A stretch of DNA of 64,000 nucleotides from an uncultured Lachnobacterium sp. (GCA_900546625.1 URDU01000010.1:1-64000); one strand, 5' to 3'; shown: positions 1 through 8,562, counted from the stretch's first letter. Numbers and translations: made by a program. Notes: generated by a model not told the origin, from the sequence alone.

Positions 1-512
1 CTACTGTTAGTATAGAATGCATGATTAATTTCATATAATGGCTCCAAATCTTGAGTACGGGGCCATTTTACTTGTTCTCTATCATGATTGATACATTTAT
101 TTTCTTTAGCAGACCAAAGAAATTGCTGTACCTTAGTTACACTAAGCAAACTATCATAATTATTTTCACCAATCACTTCCTTCTCATAGACATCAAGTGC
201 ATTCTCCAAAACCTGTTTGTCTGCAAATGGTGCTGTTGCATGAACCCAAAATATATGATCAGCATTGACCACTGTTGGGATATAATTAATGAAATCCTCG
301 ATGACAGTAGAAGACAAGCACAAAGCTTCAGGTCGCTCTATTACTTGAATTCTATCATTATTGAACGACTGTGCAATTTCAATTGTTTCAGGATCATTTG
401 TTGAAACGATAATATCATGAACTCTGTCAATTTCCAACAACTGATTCAATTTCAACTTCAACAAACCACCTTCAATACCATAGATTTTCTCAAACTTAAG
501 ATATTTCCCAGA
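1..512 (-). pseudogene. 5'-truncated acylneuraminate cytidylyltransferase-like gene (runs off left edge)
   Basis: Minus-strand frame open from the left edge to a TAG at 513-515. The translation contains GIEGGLLKLKLNQLLEID, then DIIVSTNDPETIEIA, a late VHATAPF and YEINHAFYTNS, which match the order of blocks in NeuA-type CMP-sugar synthetases (cytidylyl transfer from CTP to a sugar acid, used for surface glycans). The family's first 20 or so residues, including the nucleotide-binding R-x-G-S-K/E-R motif, are missing and no convincing ATG lies in frame. The open frame overlaps the last 17 bases of the SIMPL gene, so the gene seems to have been cut by recombination exactly there. The C-terminus lies outside the window. 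A TTG preceded by GAAGGTGG near 441 could start a shorter protein, but it would lack the catalytic N-terminus. The family call is fairly sure; loss of function is inference. Confidence 0.6.
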
Positions 513-1164
513 CTACAGTTACTGTATCAGTAACATCTATATTGTCTGCTTCAATATCTATGTCATATGCTGCCGGTCCACTCATTTCACATTCCGTACA
601 CTCCATTAATCTCATTTCATTCATTGGCTTTGTTACAAAATCTATCTCTCCCCAGGAATAATCAATCACCTGTATTTCACCCAGTTTCACATTCGCTGCT
701 GTTGTAAGTACCTGTGCCTTTTGAATGGAATCCTCAATTGCTTTATGTAACAACTCATTTTTACATGTTTCTACGTCGGCTACAGTATATTCAATAGAAA
801 ACTCTGGTTTTAATGAACTATGTGCCAAAGCATACAGCACCAGACCCAGCTTTTTATTATCAGATGCAAACTCTATTTTCATATGATGAATATACTTATA
901 TCCCTCAAATCTTCGCTTCCAACTCTTATCCCTGTCCTGATAGCTTTCATATTCTGTATCAACATTAAAATATACTGTTTTAAGGTCTTTTCTCTGAAAT
1001 CCAAGGTTTTCAAATAAATCCTTGAGCAGTTCTGTATCTTCTGTTGATCTGCGAAGAGTATCTTCATATTCATGGCAAAGTTCTTCCTTGTTTACATATA
1101 ACCGGATCATATCCGGCTTTACTGCTATTTTTCCTTTTCCCGTAACTTTAATTGTTCTCATCAT
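496..1164 (-). CDS. SIMPL domain (DUF541) protein
   Basis: 222 residues. The N-terminus (RTIKVTGKGKIAVKPDMIRL) has the usual SIMPL opening, in which a short beta strand is followed by G-x-G-x(3)-V-x-P-D, and the C-terminal half keeps the ADNIDVTDTVTVVWEI pattern. Members form ring-like oligomers of unclear function; many are exported, but this one has no signal peptide and should be cytoplasmic. AAAGGATGAG sits upstream of two consecutive ATG codons, so the start could be either. It lies 19 bp downstream of the ADP-ribosylglycohydrolase and is probably co-transcribed with it. Its stop codon marks the junction with the truncated cytidylyltransferase. Confidence 0.8.
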   Translation of the reverse strand: MMRTIKVTGKGKIAVKPDMIRLYVNKEELCHEYEDTLRRSTEDTELLKDLFENLGFQRKDLKTVYFNVDTEYESYQDRDKSWKRRFEGYKYIHHMKIEFASDNKKLGLVLYALAHSSLKPEFSIEYTVADVETCKNELLHKAIEDSIQKAQVLTTAANVKLGEIQVIDYSWGEIDFVTKPMNEMRLMECTECEMSGPAAYDIDIEADNIDVTDTVTVVWEIS

Positions 1165-1183
1165 CTTTGCTCATCCTTTCATT

Positions 1184-2065
1184 CTAATAATACTGGTCGA
1201 TTGCTGACTCAATCATCTGATTTGCCTGTATCTCATCCATTTCATCTGAATAAGTATCCATGCTCCTGCCAAGAACATGATCAAATTCATCAAGAACCTC
1301 CGTCATCAGCCCCTTATCAATCCGACTTTTACACTCTGCAATCAGCACAGCCGGGATTCCATAAAATGCTTCTGCAATACTTCCTGTAATGGCTCCAAGT
1401 GTATCCGTATCTCCACCAAGTGATACTGCATTACGCACTGCGTCCTCAAAATCTTTGGATTCCAGAAATGCGATAATTGCTTCTGGCACTGTTTCCTGAC
1501 AGCTTTCAACATGATGATAGTAAGGTCGGATATTATCCAATGTTCTACTCAGATCATAATGAAACTCCCTCTCTATATACTCTTTGATCTCTTCTTTTGA
1601 AGAGCCATTCCTTGCCATGTATATTGCACTTGCAGTTGCCTCTGCACCCTTTATACCTTCTGGATGATTATGTGTCACATTCGCTGTAGCTCTAGCTACC
1701 TCTCTGGTTCTTTCCATCGAGTCATAAAGCCAGCCTGCCGCTGACACTCTCATGGCTGAACCATTTCCATAGCTACCGTATGGTTTTGGATTTTTTTCTT
1801 TAAGCCAATGTCTGAACCTCCCTCCATATCCTGCATGTGGATATCTTCCTCCACAATCCTGCATATTGGATGCTACTGCCTCTTCAATTTCCTTTAATGC
1901 TGCTTCCGGTCCGACTGCAAGAAGAGCCGCTCCAACTGCTATTGTCATAACTGAATCATCTGTAAAGCCACAGCCTTCACTAAATAAATCAAAGTTCTTT
2001 GTTTTATCACCTCTGTCAAACTCAAACGGACTTCCTATAATATCTCCTAAAATTGCTCCGTACAT
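1184..2065 (-). CDS. ADP-ribosylglycohydrolase (DraG/ARH family)
   Basis: About 293 residues from the ATG of MYGAILGDIIGSPFE, chosen because GGAGG lies 6 bases upstream; an in-frame TTG four codons earlier is less likely. The N-terminal GAILGDxxGSPxE block, the FTDDSVMT motif near residue 40 and the C-terminal GGDTDTLGAITGSIAEAFYG are the signature metal-binding aspartates of the DraG/ARH fold, which removes ADP-ribose from proteins or related substrates using two Mg/Mn ions. Cytoplasmic. It heads a two-gene unit with the SIMPL gene and lies in the same island as a macro-domain protein, another ADP-ribose-recognising fold. Substrate unknown. Confidence 0.88.
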   Translation of the reverse strand: MYGAILGDIIGSPFEFDRGDKTKNFDLFSEGCGFTDDSVMTIAVGAALLAVGPEAALKEIEEAVASNMQDCGGRYPHAGYGGRFRHWLKEKNPKPYGSYGNGSAMRVSAAGWLYDSMERTREVARATANVTHNHPEGIKGAEATASAIYMARNGSSKEEIKEYIEREFHYDLSRTLDNIRPYYHHVESCQETVPEAIIAFLESKDFEDAVRNAVSLGGDTDTLGAITGSIAEAFYGIPAVLIAECKSRIDKGLMTEVLDEFDHVLGRSMDTYSDEMDEIQANQMIESAIDQYY

Positions 2066-2175
2066 ATATGCCTCCAATCCCCGGATTACCCCGGCACCTC
2101 TCTTTCTCTGTTACAATATAAGTATAATTAAAAGGCATCTTCATATGGTCGCTATCCCGGCGACACTTTTAAGAT

Positions 2176-2215
2176 AAAAAACAAACGCCGATACTATGTG
2201 AGTACCGACGTAACA
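2176..2215 (-). terminator. Rho-independent terminator after the 97-aa gene
   Basis: On the minus strand AGTACCGACG-type and CGCCGATACT-type arms (2186-2195 with 2201-2210, including G-U pairs) are followed by TTTGTTTTTT. It separates the macro-domain operon from the glycohydrolase gene. Confidence 0.7.
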
Positions 2216-2223
2216 TTTACTAA

Positions 2224-2517
2224 TCAATATTTGCTTGTAAACTCTTCATAGAAAATAATTTCTTCATCCGCTGTTGTATCCTTATCTATGAATTCCTGCA
2301 AGTCTTTTTTCATATTATCAAATACTTCCTGACTATGACTTTTATCACAAAAAGCTGTATGCACCATACATCCGTATACTCCACATGTAATTGCATCATA
2401 TCTTTCACATCTTTCCAAGGTTATCCTACACGATTCTTTATATTCCTCATCTGCAATAATCGTGCCTCCCTCACTGCCAATAGAATTTGGTTTATATATG
2501 TCGTTCCACATATCCAT
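2224..2517 (-). CDS. Conserved-looking hypothetical protein, 97 aa
   Basis: I do not recognise the family. The start chosen is the ATG of MDMWNDIYKPN, because TAGGAG stands 4 bases before it; an ATG nine codons upstream would overlap the end of the macro-domain gene. The protein is acidic and cytoplasmic, with cysteines at SCRITLERCERYDAITCGVYGC that might bind a metal, and an acidic C-terminus. It directly follows the macro-domain gene (7 bp) and is surely co-transcribed with it. A role linked to the macro protein is inference from position only. Confidence 0.6.
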   Translation of the reverse strand: MDMWNDIYKPNSIGSEGGTIIADEEYKESCRITLERCERYDAITCGVYGCMVHTAFCDKSHSQEVFDNMKKDLQEFIDKDTTADEEIIFYEEFTSKY

Positions 2518-2524
2518 ATCGCTC

Positions 2525-3589
2525 CTATACTCCAAGAATTTCATTTGTATACTTAAATAAGGTCACATTCAGCTGCATAATATCATACTGCTTATCTATT
2601 ATAGCCTTCTGTACAATCAGATCCACCTTACTGCTTGGGCTAAATGCCCAGTCCGCTCTGGCAAGTAAGTCTTTTGACTGTTCCAAATCAAGCTGCAGTG
2701 CAATACAAAGTGCCATTACCGTCTTCTTCTTTGGATGATAATTCTGGTCACATTGAATCTTGGAAAAATGTTTTCTATCAAGGTTTGCCCGTTTCCACAC
2801 ATCCTTATTATCAATATGTGCTTCATTGATCAGCTCAAATAATTTATCATGAAATGATACACCAATATTTGCAAGCTGGTCTTCCAAAGAAATGTCTGCT
2901 GACAGCATACAAGGCTCTGCTAACCCTATATCTTCCTCAATTGGATAGTTATCTTCTGACTCTCTTTGAAGCATCTCCTCATAGAACGCTTCCTCTGGCA
3001 ATTCTCTCCTACGAGCACCACTTTTGCTTCGCACCGGATATTCTTTTTTATGGCTTTCCCTGACATAATTAGCATCTATGTAGGAATCAATATCACCCAC
3101 AATCTGACCGGAAAGCTGAAAAGACCTTTTATCAAACACTACCAGTATGATTTCAATCTCATTTTCAGTAAGAAACTGACTGAATACTGACACAGCAATC
3201 TGTAATGCCTTATCCTTCGGAAATCCATATACTCCTGTCGAAATTAATGGAAAGGCAATGCTCTCACACTTAAGTTCCAATGCTTTTTGCAATGATTTAC
3301 GATAGCAGTCCTCCAGAATTTCAAATTCATGATGCAATCCATCCGTCCATACCGGTCCTACTGTATGAATAATATATTTTGCCTTTAGGTTATATGCACC
3401 AGTTACAGCAGTATCACCTCTTGCAATTTTGCCGATATTCGCTCTTTCTGCGAGAAGCTTTTCTTTTCCTGCTGCCTCATATATTGCCAAGTCCGTGCCA
3501 CTTGCACATATCGGATTTGGATTAGCAGTATTTACAATCACATCTGCTTTTACCTTTGTTATATCGTTTCGGACAATCTTAAACGGCAT
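2525..3589 (-). CDS. Macro-domain protein with C-terminal HTH-like domain
   Basis: 354 residues. Residues 1 to about 170 form a macro domain: DVIVNTANPNP near the start, the G-x-D-x-AIY-x-AAG block, IIHTVGPVW and the ligand-loop ISTGVYGFP. Macro domains bind ADP-ribose and its derivatives and often hydrolyse ADP-ribosyl links. A linker rich in E and R (about 190-235) leads to a C-terminal domain with FSKIQCDQNYHPKKKTVMAL, a helix-turn-helix of the XRE-like type common behind such macro domains. GGAGGTG precedes the ATG. The gene lies between the AlkZ-related gene and the 97-aa gene on the same strand. The target of the HTH is unknown. Confidence 0.85.
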   Translation of the reverse strand: MPFKIVRNDITKVKADVIVNTANPNPICASGTDLAIYEAAGKEKLLAERANIGKIARGDTAVTGAYNLKAKYIIHTVGPVWTDGLHHEFEILEDCYRKSLQKALELKCESIAFPLISTGVYGFPKDKALQIAVSVFSQFLTENEIEIILVVFDKRSFQLSGQIVGDIDSYIDANYVRESHKKEYPVRSKSGARRRELPEEAFYEEMLQRESEDNYPIEEDIGLAEPCMLSADISLEDQLANIGVSFHDKLFELINEAHIDNKDVWKRANLDRKHFSKIQCDQNYHPKKKTVMALCIALQLDLEQSKDLLARADWAFSPSSKVDLIVQKAIIDKQYDIMQLNVTLFKYTNEILGV

Positions 3590-3616
3590 TGTGGCACCTC
3601 CCTATCCATGCCTGTA

Positions 3617-4348
3617 TTACTTTAATATCTTCCTTATCTGCTTATCCGTTGCCTCTGGATACATCTCATGCATATAGTCTACAAGCTGCTTCCATGAATC
3701 CAGCGGATTATCCTTATAACAGGAAGTCACATAATCGTATCCATAGATATGCTCGATAGATGAATACACTGCAACATCCCATCCATATTCAATACCTTTC
3801 TTATTCACTCTCTTCTTAAAATCGCAGTTGCACAGATATGTCTGCATCATAAGATTCGTTATTGCACCATCAAATCCCTTTTCTCCATCCTTGCCAAATC
3901 CAGCTTGTTTTTTCAATTCATTGGAATAAATCTCTGAATCAGCATTATCTTCCATAAAATTGACCATTATCTTTTTATGCTTATTAGGAGCTTTCCCATC
4001 ATCATATAATGCCTCAAAATCATATCCATCCCGGCGATAATTAGCAAATACAGGCAACCACTTTTTTGATATAAATCCTGCCTTCTTATCAAAGAACTTT
4101 CCATAGACGATATCATGCCGCCTTGCTATAATAGCCCGCCACATCCATGGATCAATCTCTGGATTATCACTCCACCAGTACTCCGGAACAGTTCTTTCTT
4201 CAAGAGAGAAACCTTTTATATCATTCTTGAACAAGGGTAAAAATCCCATCTTATTGATATATTCGATTGCTTCATCTACAGAATGGATGCATTCCGGGTT
4301 GTCCCACTTCATGCCATGCATAATCCATTCACCTGATTCGTTTCCCAT
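3617..4348 (-). CDS. AlkZ-related / hypothetical protein, 243 aa
   Basis: A soluble protein with a block PEYWWSDNPEIDPWMWR followed by IIARRHDIVYGKFFDKKAGFISKKWLPVF, which I associate with proteins annotated AlkZ-related (winged-helix DNA glycosylase superfamily) in Firmicutes. I cannot see a proven catalytic motif, so glycosylase activity is not claimed. GAGGTG lies 5 bases before the ATG. It precedes the macro-domain gene by 27 bp and is likely in the same transcript. Alternative: a protein of unknown function confined to accessory islands. Confidence 0.5.
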   Translation of the reverse strand: MGNESGEWIMHGMKWDNPECIHSVDEAIEYINKMGFLPLFKNDIKGFSLEERTVPEYWWSDNPEIDPWMWRAIIARRHDIVYGKFFDKKAGFISKKWLPVFANYRRDGYDFEALYDDGKAPNKHKKIMVNFMEDNADSEIYSNELKKQAGFGKDGEKGFDGAITNLMMQTYLCNCDFKKRVNKKGIEYGWDVAVYSSIEHIYGYDYVTSCYKDNPLDSWKQLVDYMHEMYPEATDKQIRKILK

Positions 4349-4414
4349 AATACACCTCTATATGAACACTATTACAGTATCATTATTTTCTTCATATTTA
4401 TGAAAATCCACTGT

Positions 4415-5449
4415 TTAATGAAACTCTTCCCATGTTTTTCCATCCAGTATTGATGCTATTTCATCTGTTTTAGGCAACATTTTACTTTTGAACATTTCTG
4501 CCAGATTAAAATATTTACTTTTTTGAATCGGATTTTTACTTGCTTTTTTAAAATCTGTTGAATAAAAATGCTCAACTATAAAATATCTATGCTTAACTGT
4601 TTTCAAATTGTATCCATATTCTGACTCTGCATGAACAATGGCCTCTTTAATCTTTTCTATCTCCTCTTTTGTAGCAGCTTCTCCGCTTTCATTAATATAT
4701 GACACTTCTCCATTTACTAACTCTGCAACAACTGTTTTTTTCAATTTTCCGATTGCTCTAATACTCTTTCCTTTATATAAGCCAATGTATCCATGACCTG
4801 AATAGCCTCTTGAAGCTTGATCATAATAAAAATCATATTTCAAATTATCTTCAAGTGTTGTTCCCGCAACAATTGCTCTCATCCATTTTCCATCATCAGG
4901 TATCAGTTTTTCATCAAAGCAATACTTCTTATAATCATCAAGCACAGCCATTATCTCTGAATCTCTCTCATCTACAATATCTTCCATTGCAGCAACTAAT
5001 TGCTCAAATGTAATATTTACATGCCTTATTGGTGTTTTTATTTCACTAATCCTGTCTGTATTATACTTTTTCAAAACAGTGCCAAAACTATCCATCAATG
5101 ATTCTTTCATAGGTTTTGGATCTAACGTTAATAGCACTTTTATCTCCTCTGTTCCAAACTGAGTAAGATGTTTTTCAAGCTGAGATTGTTGAAATTGATT
5201 ATGTAATTTTGTCTCAACTACTATTTTAAAACTTTTCTGGCTTATAATCGCATCTGGAACGCTTTCGTCTCCCACTACCTGAAGATCAAATGTTATTTCA
5301 GGTGTCTCATCTTGTTCCAGTATTAAAGCATTCAACATTGCAAAGAATTTATCCGCATTATAATTATATAAGCGAGATAACATCAGCATAGTATTAGATG
5401 TATCTACATTCTCCTTTGAATGATATCTTTGAAAATAGTGTATCTGCAC
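4415..5449 (-). CDS. PD-(D/E)XK nuclease-like protein, 344 aa
   Basis: The N-terminal third carries SVPDAIISQKSFKIVVETKL, a classical PD-(D/E)XK core (P-D, then about 14 residues, then E-T-K), preceded by a strand and followed by a helix with two glutamines. This arrangement is typical of restriction-like endonucleases and of defence-island nucleases. The C-terminal half has DFYYDQASRGYSGHGYIGLYKGK, which I do not recognise. The start is GTG, with GGAGGG 6 bases upstream inside the end of the preceding gene. It lies 2 bp after the Abi_C-like gene, so the two are translationally coupled. Substrate unknown. Confidence 0.62.
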   Translation of the reverse strand: MQIHYFQRYHSKENVDTSNTMLMLSRLYNYNADKFFAMLNALILEQDETPEITFDLQVVGDESVPDAIISQKSFKIVVETKLHNQFQQSQLEKHLTQFGTEEIKVLLTLDPKPMKESLMDSFGTVLKKYNTDRISEIKTPIRHVNITFEQLVAAMEDIVDERDSEIMAVLDDYKKYCFDEKLIPDDGKWMRAIVAGTTLEDNLKYDFYYDQASRGYSGHGYIGLYKGKSIRAIGKLKKTVVAELVNGEVSYINESGEAATKEEIEKIKEAIVHAESEYGYNLKTVKHRYFIVEHFYSTDFKKASKNPIQKSKYFNLAEMFKSKMLPKTDEIASILDGKTWEEFH

Positions 5450-5451
5450 AT

Positions 5452-5718
5452 TTATCCCTCCAATTTATCTAAATTTCCGATTTCATATGTACTCCAGATA
5501 AAATCAACAAAAGTAATACTACTCCCAACAGCAAGCTTAGCATGTCTAACTTCAAGTCCTTGAAAAGATGCACTCTTACCATGACCACTTCCGAATGGAT
5601 TTCGAATTTCTGCTAGTTTTGTAGGAATAACTCTAAGATTTCCAAGAACTGCTTTAATTGCATCTGCCCCTCTATCTGCAGGCTGTACATTGGATGGAAG
5701 TAGATTTATTTCATACAC
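5452..5718 (-). CDS. Abi_C-like (abortive infection C-terminal domain) protein, 88 aa, possibly truncated
   Basis: The segment from IKAVLGNLRVIPTKLAEIRN through GSGHGKS to EVRHAKLAVGSSITFVDFIWSTYE follows the pattern of the C-terminal domain of AbiJ-like proteins (RN-x-G-x-HG, then RHA-x-LAV and an amphipathic helix). Family members are usually longer, with another domain in front. Here translation begins at GTG and in-frame stops lie just upstream, so the front part is absent or frameshifted. A second frame upstream reads FKLPDFGKNSTVLNEFFTKQS before a stop, compatible with a frameshift remnant. It is coupled to the nuclease-like gene. The defence role is inference. Confidence 0.5.
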   Translation of the reverse strand: MYEINLLPSNVQPADRGADAIKAVLGNLRVIPTKLAEIRNPFGSGHGKSASFQGLEVRHAKLAVGSSITFVDFIWSTYEIGNLDKLEG

Positions 5719-5783
5719 TCTGTTTCGTAAAAAATTCGTTCAACACTGTCGAATTTTTTCCAAAATCTGGTAATTTAAATTCA

Positions 5784-5818
5784 CATAGATACAGTATACC
5801 ACAGCTCCTGTATCTATG
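5784..5818 (+). repeat. Perfect 11-bp inverted repeat, terminator-like
   Basis: CATAGATACAG (5784-5794) pairs with CTGTATCTATG (5808-5818); on the plus strand it is followed by a T-rich tract (5822-5839). It would end a plus-strand transcript, but no plus-strand gene is seen upstream, so it may be left over from a deleted gene. Confidence 0.5.
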
Positions 5819-5829
5819 CGATTTCTTTT

Positions 5830-5961
5830 TTATTGTTTTTGCCAATAAGAACTCATCTTCTCCACAGTAACCTCCGGATAAAAGTAAGTAAGAATCGTTG
5901 CTTTGGGAACACCTGCAGCAAGTGCTTTCTTCACCTCTTCTTTCTGCTCCGGTGCTTCCAT
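5830..5961 (-). pseudogene. 43-aa remnant of a mobile-element protein
   Basis: A minus-strand frame beginning ATG (5961) encodes MEAPEQKEEVKKALAAG, then VPKATILTYFYPEVTVEKM. Residues RAHRK continue the frame upstream of the ATG, before a TGA. The style resembles segments of proteins carried by integrative elements of Lachnospiraceae, but I cannot name the family. It has no good ribosome site and is best read as a fragment. Confidence 0.4.
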
Positions 5962-5962
5962 C

Positions 5963-6169
5963 TTACGATGTGCCCTTATATCCCTTCATTAAAAATAATA
6001 CTATTCCTGTAAACAAACATAACAACGCTATCAACAAAATCCCCAGTAATGGGAATTTAAAAATATATCTCCACGACTCAGTAAAACACTGATGAAAATT
6101 TAAAAATTCAAATCCCTGATACATTTTTGTATTCATAATATCTACCAACTTGACCTTGCAAATCCGCAA
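5963..6169 (-). CDS. Possible small membrane protein, 68 aa
   Basis: The frame contains one clear transmembrane segment, FPLLGILLIALLCLFTGIVLF, followed by a basic tail, which fits an N-out, C-in small membrane protein. No strong ribosome site precedes either ATG, and no family is recognised. It lies in the same debris-rich stretch as the 43-aa remnant, so it may itself be the end of a broken gene. Confidence 0.3.
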   Translation of the reverse strand: MRICKVKLVDIMNTKMYQGFEFLNFHQCFTESWRYIFKFPLLGILLIALLCLFTGIVLFLMKGYKGTS

Positions 6170-6221
6170 TTTGAAATTACTTTACTTGAAATAATACGAT
6201 TTATGAATAGTTTGACTTCAA

Positions 6222-6266
6222 TAAAAATGGTGTATGCCATACTTACTAAGTAATGCATACACCATT
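6222..6266 (-). terminator. Terminator of the AraC gene
   Basis: ATGGTGTATGC (6227-6237) and GCATACACCAT (6255-6265) form a perfect 11-bp stem; on the minus strand it is followed by a run of T. It ends the AraC gene at 6311 about 45 bp downstream of the stop. Confidence 0.8.
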
Positions 6267-6310
6267 AAATCACATTAGAGATTACGTAAACTCAATAATG
6301 GGATGTTCTA

Positions 6311-7099
6311 TCATTTTTGTAATTTATTTCTATACTCGCTTGGTGTCAATCTATATTTCTCTTTAAAAACACGATTAAAGGTTCTAAGACTTCCAAAACC
6401 ACTGTCCATCGAGATTTCTGTCAGGGTATCATCTGTAGTTTCAATTCTCTGACAGGCATACCCCAGACGCGCCTCATTCACATATTGATTAAAACTGCTG
6501 TGAAATGTCTTTGAAAACAATCTGGATAATGAAAATTTGCTCACCCCAAGGTCATGTGCCATTCCATCAAGCGATATACTCTTATTAAAATTGGCAGAAA
6601 TATAGGATACGGTACGGTATATTATATCATCGCTGCCAATTTTGCTCTTTTCCACTAATTTCATCATCGGAATACATCTTGCAAGTATAATCTGCAAATA
6701 AGCTTGAACAACCCATATGTCATCCTGCCCGGTATCTATTATGGATTCCACTGCTCTGTACACTTCATCCGGAATAACATCACTTTTTACAACAGGATAT
6801 TGTGGAGCCTTATTCCTCAATACATTTTTAAATCTACCAAAAATCATTTGTGGAGCATTAATAAAAACCGCCTCATTGACTTCTGATGAAAACACCTGAT
6901 AATGATGTATAACATCAGGAAATACTATTCCTATATCACCTGTTTCCATGTGATACAGCTCCTGTCCTACACCAAGCTCCAATGTTCCTTTCGTAACACA
7001 TACAATTTCCATTGCATTATGCAGATGTGGTGGCTGGTGCCGTGGTTTCCGCTTTACCGCAATAATCTCTTCATTTGTATTTTCAAACGTTAAATGCAC
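6311..7099 (-). CDS. AraC-family transcriptional regulator with cupin sensor
   Basis: 262 residues. The N-terminal part has a cupin (RHQPPHLHNAMEIVCV, metal-ligand-like histidines, then GDIGIVFPDVIHHYQV), the usual sugar-sensing module. The C-terminal 100 residues hold two helix-turn-helices (MAHDLGVSKFSLSRLFSKTF and ISMDSGFGSLRTFNRVFK) and end in TPSEYR. The start is GTG with GGGAGAG upstream. It lies 30 bp downstream of the GPH symporter gene and is probably transcribed with it, so it should respond to the transported sugar. Activator or repressor cannot be told. Confidence 0.85.
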   Translation of the reverse strand: MHLTFENTNEEIIAVKRKPRHQPPHLHNAMEIVCVTKGTLELGVGQELYHMETGDIGIVFPDVIHHYQVFSSEVNEAVFINAPQMIFGRFKNVLRNKAPQYPVVKSDVIPDEVYRAVESIIDTGQDDIWVVQAYLQIILARCIPMMKLVEKSKIGSDDIIYRTVSYISANFNKSISLDGMAHDLGVSKFSLSRLFSKTFHSSFNQYVNEARLGYACQRIETTDDTLTEISMDSGFGSLRTFNRVFKEKYRLTPSEYRNKLQK

Positions 7100-7129
7100 T
7101 CAGATCATCTCTCCCATATTATACGATAA

Positions 7130-8494
7130 TTACTCAATTCCTTTTTCTCTTCTAAGCTTTTCATTTGCAGCTTCTACATTCATCTTTGAAAGAAGAATTG
7201 TAATAAGAATCTCAAATACAAATGGTAACCATAAATACATTACCTGAAGCATAGTAATTGCAGATGCCGGCTGAGTCGCATTTGTACCAACATAACCACT
7301 GATTTCAAGAAGCCATCCTACAATAGCTGTTCCAATTCCACCACCAATTTTGATTCCAAGTGATGTGCATGAATACATAGTTCCATCTACTCGTTTCCCC
7401 TGAGTCAGGTAAGTATACTCAGAGCACTCGGCAATTACTGCATTCATGTCTCCCTGCCAAGGTCCCTGTCCTAATGCTGCAACTGCAGTAAACAGCATCA
7501 TCAGTGGAACGCTTCCCATGTATCCTGCTACAATCACAAGCGCTCTTGCTATCGTAGCCAGAATATATCCACGTTTATTAAGCTTATACATTCCTTTCCA
7601 CTTTCCAACAAGAGTTGGTGTGAAAATAAGTGCTATTATAAGAGGAATATTTACAGCCCAAGCAAATACACCAAACAGATTTTTATTCTTAAGAACCCAT
7701 GTACAGTAATAAATACCTGCACCAATCATAGCACTGTATAACTGCTGCAAAATATAAGTTCCACAAATCATCATATAGTACTTATTCTTAACAAGAAGCT
7801 TAAATGCCTGAACAAGACCATACTTCTTCACTTCATCGTTCTCTATTCCAGCGTTAAGCTCCTCTTCCGGAAGCTCTTTAACTGACAATCCTGAAATCGT
7901 ATTTACTACAAGACCTATCACAGCATAAATAATAGCTACAAATCTCCATGCAGCAGCACCTCCACCGCATACATCAACAAATGCAACTGTTATAGACTGA
8001 ATTATAAGACTTGTTGAAAAGGCAAAAATAAAACGGTAAGAGCCCATCTGTACACGCTCTTTGCTGTTCTTTGTTACCAGCGAAGTAAGTGCAGAATATG
8101 CAATATTATTTGCTGTGTAAAATACACCATTCAATAATGTATATGCTATAAAAAACCATGCATACTGAGCAGTCCTGCCCCAGCTTGTAGGAATTGCAAA
8201 AACTGCTACAAGTGTCAAAGCACAACCTATATAGCCATAAATCATCCATGGCCTTGCTTTTCCAAGCTTTGTATGTGTTTTATCAATAAGTGACCCAAAG
8301 AAAACATCTGTAAAACCATCAAATAATTTAGATGCTGCGATTAATGTTCCAACGATTCCCGATGCAAGTCCTATAGTATCTGTAAGATATACCATAACAA
8401 AGGATGTCAGGAATGCATATACTACATTTCCTGCAATATCACCGGAACCATAACCAATTTTGTTGTACCACTTTAAGTACGTCTTTTCTTCCAT
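7130..8494 (-). CDS. GPH-family sugar:cation symporter (MelB-like)
   Basis: 454 residues with about twelve membrane segments. The N-terminal KIGYGSGDIAGNVVYAF and the loop with FGSLIDKTHTKLGKARPW are hallmarks of the glycoside-pentoside-hexuronide:cation symporters; the second contains the conserved D-x-T/K-x(2)-G-KxRPW motif. Members import oligosaccharides or glycosides with Na or H. GGAGG lies 7 bases before the ATG. Its place between two AraC genes and beside lacL/lacM, with a shared upstream 17-bp motif (8592-8608), points to a galactoside as substrate; that specificity is inference. Confidence 0.88.
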   Translation of the reverse strand: MEEKTYLKWYNKIGYGSGDIAGNVVYAFLTSFVMVYLTDTIGLASGIVGTLIAASKLFDGFTDVFFGSLIDKTHTKLGKARPWMIYGYIGCALTLVAVFAIPTSWGRTAQYAWFFIAYTLLNGVFYTANNIAYSALTSLVTKNSKERVQMGSYRFIFAFSTSLIIQSITVAFVDVCGGGAAAWRFVAIIYAVIGLVVNTISGLSVKELPEEELNAGIENDEVKKYGLVQAFKLLVKNKYYMMICGTYILQQLYSAMIGAGIYYCTWVLKNKNLFGVFAWAVNIPLIIALIFTPTLVGKWKGMYKLNKRGYILATIARALVIVAGYMGSVPLMMLFTAVAALGQGPWQGDMNAVIAECSEYTYLTQGKRVDGTMYSCTSLGIKIGGGIGTAIVGWLLEISGYVGTNATQPASAITMLQVMYLWLPFVFEILITILLSKMNVEAANEKLRREKGIE

Positions 8495-8562
8495 GAGAAA
8501 CCTCCAATTAATTACTTTGTTTTATCTTTAACAGCTATACCAATTTTATATATTTGTGCAAT

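Noticed and set aside
51..404. Plus-strand 117-codon frame
   Set aside because: Composition is hydrophobic and random, and the opposite strand carries a recognisable cytidylyltransferase frame.
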